Origin: Pelolinea sp.
GTDB taxonomy: Bacteria > Chloroflexota > Anaerolineae > Anaerolineales > Anaerolineaceae
Assembly (NCBI GenBank): GCA_030692365.1
Contig: JAUYCC010000001.1
Span: 1 to 37,609 of the forward strand
Reading direction: 5' to 3'
DNA length: 37,609 nt
Shown here: positions 33,514 to 37,609 of the stretch, in pieces
Layout: each line of letters begins with the position of its first letter
Numbering within the stretch: position 1 is the stretch's first letter
The notes under the pieces: model-generated
The model's database searches: none
Seen by the model: only the letters and a program-made list of their open reading frames with translations
Told to the model about the DNA's origin: nothing
Made by a program: the position numbers and the translations under genes

Positions 33514-34014
33514 TCACTCTCTGACTGGCTCTGCAATCACAAACTGCCGCCCCCATTCCTTGATCTGTCCCCTCTCGATGCAGGTCTGTAATATCAAATG
33601 GTGTTCTCCGGTATAGATTTCCTTGAACACCTCACTGGCTGTGTTTGTCTGGTGGGTATCCAGGTCGATAAACCGGCTTCGCGGGCTGCGCGGCTCCAGC
33701 GCCTGAAATTGGCGGATGCGCGTGACACGGTAACGGCGCGACCGCCTGTGCCCATCCAGAACATGGATATCATCGCCTTCCTTTACTTCCAGGAAAAACC
33801 TCCCGCCGAGATAATTGTGGGCGATCAGCCCGATAGTGCCATATCGTGAGGCTAATTGAAAACTGGTGGCAACCCCCGAAACACTGGATACATACTCCGG
33901 CCTTCCGCTCGGCTGCTGCACCACCCTCAGGTAGCGGTTACCACCCAGATAGACTCCGCTGACGTCTTCAAGCGGTCTTTTGGATGAAAAAAGTGATTTC
34001 AATGACTTGATCAT
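33514..34014 (-). CDS. Small sortase-fold-like protein without signal peptide or membrane anchor
   Basis: The 166-aa protein is not an annotated family I can name with certainty. In its C-terminal two thirds it shows the sortase order: a histidine in GLIAHNYLGGRFF (H66), a GDDIHVLDG strand turn (like GDxI in sortases), a YRVTRI strand, a cysteine in LILQTC (C145, like the LxTC motif), and an arginine in GRQFVIAEP (R156), 11 residues after the cysteine. In sortases these His, Cys and Arg residues are catalytic. There is no N-terminal hydrophobic segment, so it looks cytosolic. GAGG lies about 10 nt before the ATG. It stands alone between repeat-rich regions. Confidence 0.6.
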   Translation of the reverse strand: MIKSLKSLFSSKRPLEDVSGVYLGGNRYLRVVQQPSGRPEYVSSVSGVATSFQLASRYGTIGLIAHNYLGGRFFLEVKEGDDIHVLDGHRRSRRYRVTRIRQFQALEPRSPRSRFIDLDTHQTNTASEVFKEIYTGEHHLILQTCIERGQIKEWGRQFVIAEPVRE

Positions 34015-34200
34015 AGAGATTTGACCTCTTCGGATAGTATATATGAATAATTTTTGAATTATTCAATTCCCGTTGGAAAGAATCAGCAATATCTTTTGAT
34101 GAATTTAAAGAGGAAAAAAGAAATCGGTCGAGCACGCCACCTCACGTAGATAGTGATCTTGCAGGTGCACTTCGAACTGTGCAAGCCCCTAAGCGCCTTT

Positions 34201-34230
34201 GCCCCGCACCCTTCGAAGGGCTCAGGGTGC
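34201..34230. repeat. Palindromic dispersed repeat, copy 1
   Basis: Begins GCCCCGCACCCTTC and ends TCAGGGTGC; 26 of 30 bases match 37431-37460. The arms GCACCCT and AGGGTGC can form a hairpin. Confidence 0.8.
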
Positions 34231-34478
34231 GGTAATCTCATTGGCTGAACCCGTCGAAGCCAACCTCTTAAATTTGTTCTGAGGCCGCAGGTCATAGGAT
34301 CTCGGCCAGGTATGCAATTCAGTTCAAGATCCTTAACCTACGGGTATCCCTTCTGGAGGTTACACACCGCTTCGCAATCACTGCGCTGCGCTCCGTTCAG
34401 GATGACAAATTCTGATGGTTTCTTAATTTAAGGGTAAGCTGTATTTTTCCGATCTTTACCCGTGTTCACCGAAGGCAT

Positions 34479-34543
34479 GCCCATTGCGAAGCATCCTGTA
34501 AGGAGAGCGCTTTACGCGTGGGGTGGTGTCCCCGAAGGGGATA
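34479..34543. repeat. 65-bp dispersed repeat, copy 2
   Basis: Same orientation as the copy at 33416-33480, with four mismatches. The end GTCCCCGAAGGGGATAC can fold into a small hairpin that is imperfect in copy 1. Confidence 0.9.
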
Positions 34544-34662
34544 CTGTGGTTAAATAATTTTTACCTGCGGTTACATATACCCCCATACGAACTATGATAA
34601 AATACCTGTTTGGCGCGTTGTACCCTTCGCGCAAATACTAAATTGTAGAAAGGGCTTGACCC

Positions 34663-35229
34663 ATGAAAGTACTCTTATTGAAAGACGTCTATAATCTCGG
34701 CCGGGCCGGGGACGTCAAAAAAGTAGCCAACGGCTACGCCCGCAACTTCCTCATCCCCCAGAAAATGGCTGTGTTGGCCACCGCTGGAGCCACCTCGCAT
34801 GTGGAACGCATTAAAGATTCCGCTGATAAACAGCGCGAACTGGTCAATGAAGAAATGTCCGGCCTGGCTACGCAAATTGCCGGCCTGGAACTGGTCTTCA
34901 AAGCCAAGGTCGGCGAATCCGGCAAACTCTTCGGCTCCATCACCCAGCAGATGATCGCGGATGCCATTTCCGAAAAGATAAGTGCCAAAGTGGATCGCCG
35001 CTGGGTGGAAGCGCAGCCCCTGCGTGAGGCTGGTGACCACAAAGTCAAAGTTCGCTTGACCTTTGACCTGGTGCCTGAAGTAAAGGTTACCGTTGAAAGC
35101 GATGTGGAAGAAAAGGTGGAAGAACCCGAAGGCAAGCGCAATCACCCCCGAAAGGCAGAAGCCAAGACCGAACCTGTGGAAGAAACTGAAGCGCATGCAG
35201 CTGAAGAGACTCCCGCTGCTGAAGTGTAA
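34663..35229 (+). CDS. rplI: 50S ribosomal protein L9
   Basis: L9 binds domain V of 23S rRNA and spans the subunit side. The 188-aa protein has the signature MKVLLLKDVYNLGRAGDVKKVANGYARNFLIPQKMA, the long connecting helix, and a C-terminal domain with KLFGSITQQMIADAI. After about residue 148 it has an extra tail of some 40 residues rich in Glu, Ala and Lys, not found in standard L9. AGAAAGGG lies about 10 nt before the ATG. It is separate from rpsF, ssb and rpsR, its usual neighbours, and has its own terminator. Confidence 0.95.
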   Translation: MKVLLLKDVYNLGRAGDVKKVANGYARNFLIPQKMAVLATAGATSHVERIKDSADKQRELVNEEMSGLATQIAGLELVFKAKVGESGKLFGSITQQMIADAISEKISAKVDRRWVEAQPLREAGDHKVKVRLTFDLVPEVKVTVESDVEEKVEEPEGKRNHPRKAEAKTEPVEETEAHAAEETPAAEV

Positions 35230-35247
35230 AACATTTGCTCTGAAAGT

Positions 35248-35285
35248 AACCGGCCTGGGGATTATTGCCAGGCCGGTTCTTTTTA
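35248..35285 (+). terminator. Intrinsic terminator of rplI
   Basis: AACCGGCCTGG (35248-35258) and CCAGGCCGGTT (35268-35278) form an 11-bp stem followed by CTTTTTATT. Confidence 0.9.
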
Positions 35286-35296
35286 TTAATTCCCTT

Positions 35297-35302
35297 TATA
35301 AT
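35297..35302 (+). promoter_or_regulatory. -10 box of the RodZ-like gene, leaderless start
   Basis: A perfect TATAAT ends 8 nt before the ATG at 35311, with no Shine-Dalgarno. No good -35 box is seen at 16-18 nt, partly because that region is the rplI terminator. Confidence 0.5.
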
Positions 35303-35310
35303 CTGTGGCG

Positions 35311-36843
35311 ATGAACCAATCTGATCCTCGAACCGTAGGTGAACGCCTGCGCGCGGCGCGCGAAGCGCTGAACCTCAGCCTGGAGGACGCCGCCAAAGCG
35401 ACCTCAATTAAATTCAACCAACTTCAGGAACTGGAAAACGACCATCCTGAGATGTTCACTTCCGCAGTGCAAGCACGCGGCTTTCTGCGCTTATATGCCG
35501 CGTTCTTAAACCTGGATGCTAATGAACTGATCGCCCTCTGGGATTCGCCGGCGAAGGCTGAAGAACCGGATAAGATTGTGGAGCAAAAAGTATCTCCTAA
35601 ACTTCCAAATCCAGATGAAACCACACCGACCGCAGAACCTGTAATTGAGGATAAGGTAAATGCAGAAGTGCTTGCAGAGCCAACGGCTGAATCGCAGCAA
35701 AAACCTGAAAAGAAACCTGCGCCCAAACCGTTATTGCCGCTGACGGACAAGATAAAGGAGCTTTTCTCGGGAATAAAAGTACCCGAGAAAATTAAGTCAG
35801 CCTTCTCGCGTCTTTCTTTACCCGATAAACTGAAGAGCATTGCTTCAAAGGTAAAGCTCCCAGCTCGCCAGCTAAAACCCGAGGTTTCCGAGGCAGCCGC
35901 GCCACAAGAAACATCGCAGGAAATCTTCAAACAAATTGGGGCCGCTTTACGCGACCGCCGCCTGGTGATGGACCTTAACCTCTCGGATATCGAGCATTTC
36001 ACCAACCTTAAGCGCATGGTGCTAGTCGCCATAGAGGATGGGCGCTTTAATGATCTTCCCTCCACAGTGCAAGGGCGCGGCATGCTCAACAATTACGCCA
36101 AGTTCTTGGCCATGGACGATTCTGCGGTCATGGACCGCTACGCGCAAGCCTTGCAGCAGCAAAGGGAGGAGCGCATGCCCTCCCGCAAAGCGCCTAAACC
36201 GACAGTCAGCGTCAAGGTCAATCTGCCGGAGGGGTTGCGCCGTGTCCTGAATCCTGACCTGGTGGTCGGAGGCGCGCTCATTTTGGCTTTGTTCGGATTC
36301 ATTTTGTGGGGCGCTTCCCAGATGCTGGTCTCCAGCGGCGAGAAACCCACCGAAGCGCCGTCTATATCACAGATGCTGCAAATCACGCCTTCTGTCTCAC
36401 CAATACCTGACCTGACCCAGACGGCTGAAGCCATACAGTTAACAGAGCAGACGACCGCGGTGCCCGGGGTGATCATCGCGCAAAGCACGCCCACGCCGGT
36501 AGCCACCGCCAATGCCGCGCCGCTGCAGCTTTATATCATCGCCCACGACCGTGCTTTTATGCGCGTAGCCGTTGATGGGGTTTCGGCATTTGACGGTCGA
36601 GTGATCCCCAATAACGTTTACACCTATTCCGGAAATGACCTGATCTCGCTGCTTACCGGCAACGGCGCCGCGCTGGAAGTGTATTTCAATCAAGAATATC
36701 TGGGCAAACTGGGGGATGTGGGTGAGGTGGTTGACCTTCGATTCTCCCTGCAGGGTCTGCAGACGCTCACCCCGCGCCCCCAACCGACGCTTACCACGGC
36801 ATTGACCAATGGGGAAGCAGGCGCAACACCGGAAGGTAATTAA
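35311..36843 (+). CDS. RodZ-like membrane protein with two helix-turn-helix domains
   Basis: The 510-aa protein resembles RodZ, which links MreB filaments to the membrane and sets rod shape, but has two N-terminal HTH_25 domains: residues about 8-70 (VGERLRAAREALNLSLEDAAKAT...RGFLRLYAAFL) and about 205-270 (IGAALRDRRLVMDLNLSDIEHFT...RGMLNNYAKFL). Between them is a charged Pro/Lys linker with LPDKLK/VPEKIK repeats. One span (about 318-339) follows, then a Thr/Pro linker and a C-terminal beta domain of the DUF4115 type (YIIAHDRAFMRVAVDG...GNGAALEVYFNQEYLG). I use ATG 35311; a GTG two codons earlier is possible. TATAAT lies 8 nt before the ATG. Confidence 0.82.
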   Translation: MNQSDPRTVGERLRAAREALNLSLEDAAKATSIKFNQLQELENDHPEMFTSAVQARGFLRLYAAFLNLDANELIALWDSPAKAEEPDKIVEQKVSPKLPNPDETTPTAEPVIEDKVNAEVLAEPTAESQQKPEKKPAPKPLLPLTDKIKELFSGIKVPEKIKSAFSRLSLPDKLKSIASKVKLPARQLKPEVSEAAAPQETSQEIFKQIGAALRDRRLVMDLNLSDIEHFTNLKRMVLVAIEDGRFNDLPSTVQGRGMLNNYAKFLAMDDSAVMDRYAQALQQQREERMPSRKAPKPTVSVKVNLPEGLRRVLNPDLVVGGALILALFGFILWGASQMLVSSGEKPTEAPSISQMLQITPSVSPIPDLTQTAEAIQLTEQTTAVPGVIIAQSTPTPVATANAAPLQLYIIAHDRAFMRVAVDGVSAFDGRVIPNNVYTYSGNDLISLLTGNGAALEVYFNQEYLGKLGDVGEVVDLRFSLQGLQTLTPRPQPTLTTALTNGEAGATPEGN

Positions 36844-36848
36844 TCAGT

Positions 36849-37067
36849 TTATTCCAACAAGCGTCCCTTAGCGGCTATGTGAACTGCCTGGCTGGTAGAA
36901 ACCGCGTTAAGCTTTTCCCGCGCGGCTTTCAAATGAAATCGCACCATTCTTATTGATATTCCCAATCGCGCGGCGATGGATCGGGCAGTGTGGCCTTCCG
37001 CGACCATGCGCAGGCATTCTTTTTGGCGTTGGGATAATCGGGGTTGGGGGATTGATTCGGGTGTCAT
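36849..37067 (-). CDS. Minimal LuxR-type DNA-binding protein
   Basis: The 72-aa protein is almost only a GerE/LuxR helix-turn-helix: LSQRQKECLRMVAEGHTARSIAARLGISIRMVRFHLKAAREKLNAVSTSQAV. It has no receiver or sensor domain, so it may act as a single-domain regulator, or could be the remnant of a longer one; no domain is seen upstream. No Shine-Dalgarno precedes the ATG. Inverted repeats GAACATGC (37073-37080) and GCATGTTC (37115-37122) and a TGTTC-N6-GAACA palindrome lie upstream and may be its operator. It converges with the RodZ-like gene, 5 nt apart. Confidence 0.82.
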   Translation of the reverse strand: MTPESIPQPRLSQRQKECLRMVAEGHTARSIAARLGISIRMVRFHLKAAREKLNAVSTSQAVHIAAKGRLLE

Positions 37068-37117
37068 TTTCAGAACATGCCAGCGGTCTTATGTCTCCAT
37101 TCTGGCTATTATCAGCA

Positions 37118-37133
37118 TGTTCAATATAGAACA
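37118..37133 (-). promoter_or_regulatory. TGTTC-N6-GAACA palindrome, candidate operator
   Basis: TGTTC (37118-37122), AATATA, GAACA (37129-37133). With GAACATGC at 37073-37080 it gives three half-sites of the same type within 61 bp upstream of the LuxR-type gene. Confidence 0.5.
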
Positions 37134-37430
37134 AAAGTACTATTATATTATAGTGAAATTGTTGCGTTTTTCAAGGGGGATATTGGGTGGATTAATTCCT
37201 GGTTTGTCATTAGTATGATTCTGAGCGAAGCGAAGAATCTCGGCCTAATCTGAAACCAGTGATTTTAATTTTCAATCCGAGCCAGAATAGAGAAGAATCT
37301 TCAACCAACTTATTTAAGTCTATTAATAATCTTACTTATTTCTCTGAGATCCTTCCCCACGCGTCGCTTTGGGCAAGCGCGCCTGCGGCGCTCAGGATGA
37401 CATTGGTAGCGCATCTCCTTGCGTGCCATC

Positions 37431-37460
37431 GCCCCGCACCCTTCAACGAGTTCAGGGTGC
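37431..37460. repeat. Palindromic dispersed repeat, copy 2
   Basis: Matches 34201-34230 at 26 of 30 bases and keeps the GCACCCT/AGGGTGC arms. Confidence 0.8.
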
Positions 37461-37471
37461 ATAGTGCCTTG

Positions 37472-37609
37472 AGGTTGTCTCAAAAGTCAAATTGTAAGAA
37501 TATTAAGTAGTTAAAGTGGGGGCAAACCATAAGATTAGCGCAAATTTCTTCTTAATTTTTAAAAAAATTACCTGAAATTTCACCAAAAGTGGGAGAAAAA
37601 AAGAGGCTG
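37472..37609. mobile_element. Possible insertion sequence end
   Basis: GAGGTTGTCTCAAAAGTC begins near 37472 and resembles the GAGGCTGTCTCAAAAGT ends common in IS1182/IS4-type elements. The window then ends with GAGGCTG at 37603-37609, which could be a second copy cut by the edge. No transposase frame is visible. Confidence 0.3.

Larger units (their letters stand above)
34015..34662. other. Intergenic region with dispersed repeats and the rplI promoter area
   Basis: No gene is seen. It contains a palindromic GCACCCT...AGGGTGC repeat (34201-34230), a GGATCTCGGCC repeat end (34276-34308), and the second 65-bp repeat copy (34479-34543). Near 34585-34610 an ATACCCCCA...GATAAAAT stretch probably holds the rplI promoter. 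Confidence 0.6.
37068..37470. other. Intergenic region with operator-like repeats and dispersed repeats
   Basis: Next to the LuxR-type gene it holds the inverted repeats at 37073-37133 and AT-rich -10-like hexamers. Further on it holds a GATTCTGAGCG...AATCTCGGCC repeat (37217-37245) and a palindromic repeat copy (37431-37460). The open frames across it fall in repeats and have no family features. Confidence 0.5.

Noticed and set aside
37259-37510. An 83-codon open frame in the last intergenic region
   Set aside because: It runs through dispersed repeats, has no ribosome site and no family features.
1-37609. CRISPR array, rRNA genes, prophage or defence system
   Set aside because: No regularly spaced repeats, rRNA stretches, phage structural genes or recognisable defence genes are present.

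Overview
The window is a stretch of bacterial chromosome made mostly of housekeeping genes. I infer a member of the Chloroflexota, most likely class Anaerolineae, from a combination of traits: an OMP-decarboxylase/OPRT fusion in a pyrCB-FE-DK operon, lipoproteins and TPR proteins with Thr/Pro-rich linkers, a single methylmalonyl-CoA mutase catalytic subunit followed by its epimerase, a T-box in front of thrS, a CIRCE-controlled groESL operon, and several genes that look leaderless. No marker gene settles the taxonomy, so this stays an inference.

Layout. (1) 1-150: the cut end of an insertion sequence (first codons of a transposase and its terminal repeats). (2) 157-5626: a pyrimidine operon, pyrC-pyrB-pyrFE-pyrD-pyrK, behind a strong promoter. 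Its leader holds a U-rich tract, an intrinsic terminator and a 57-codon ORF that runs through the terminator into the pyrC start. This resembles the UTP-sensing pyrBI attenuator of enteric bacteria. (3) 5751-6917: a uroporphyrinogen-decarboxylase-like (corrinoid methyltransferase type) protein. (4) 6966-12313, minus strand: a BMP/PnrA-type nucleoside ABC importer (lipoprotein, double ATPase, two permeases). (5) trmD, diverging from two tandem membrane-anchored TPR proteins. (6) CIRCE-groES-groEL. (7) About 18.2-22.0 kb: an AT-rich segment with two GT39-like membrane glycosyltransferases, one broken twice at 8-nt homopolymers. (8) A PpiC-type lipoprotein converging on a tightly overlapped macrodomain-TrmH-DUF711 operon. 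(9) 25.5-29.3 kb, minus strand: tRNA-Val, T-box, thrS, infC (AUU start), rpmI, rplT. (10) Methylmalonyl-CoA mutase and epimerase. (11) A UMF1-family transporter and a small sortase-like protein, set among dispersed repeats. (12) rplI, a RodZ-like protein with two HTH domains, and a minimal LuxR-type regulator, followed by more repeats and a possible IS end.

How the genes work together. The pyr operon covers steps 2-6 of UMP synthesis (carAB is not here), and the nucleoside importer offers a salvage route beside it. The mutase/epimerase pair links propionyl-CoA and succinyl-CoA metabolism, but needs a cobalamin-binding subunit encoded elsewhere. thrS-infC-rpmI-rplT, trmD, TrmH, rplI and tRNA-Val all serve translation.

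The most interesting signals are regulatory: the pyr leader attenuator, the tRNA-Val/T-box tandem on what seems to be one transcript, and the repeated spacing of -10 boxes 6-8 nt before start codons.
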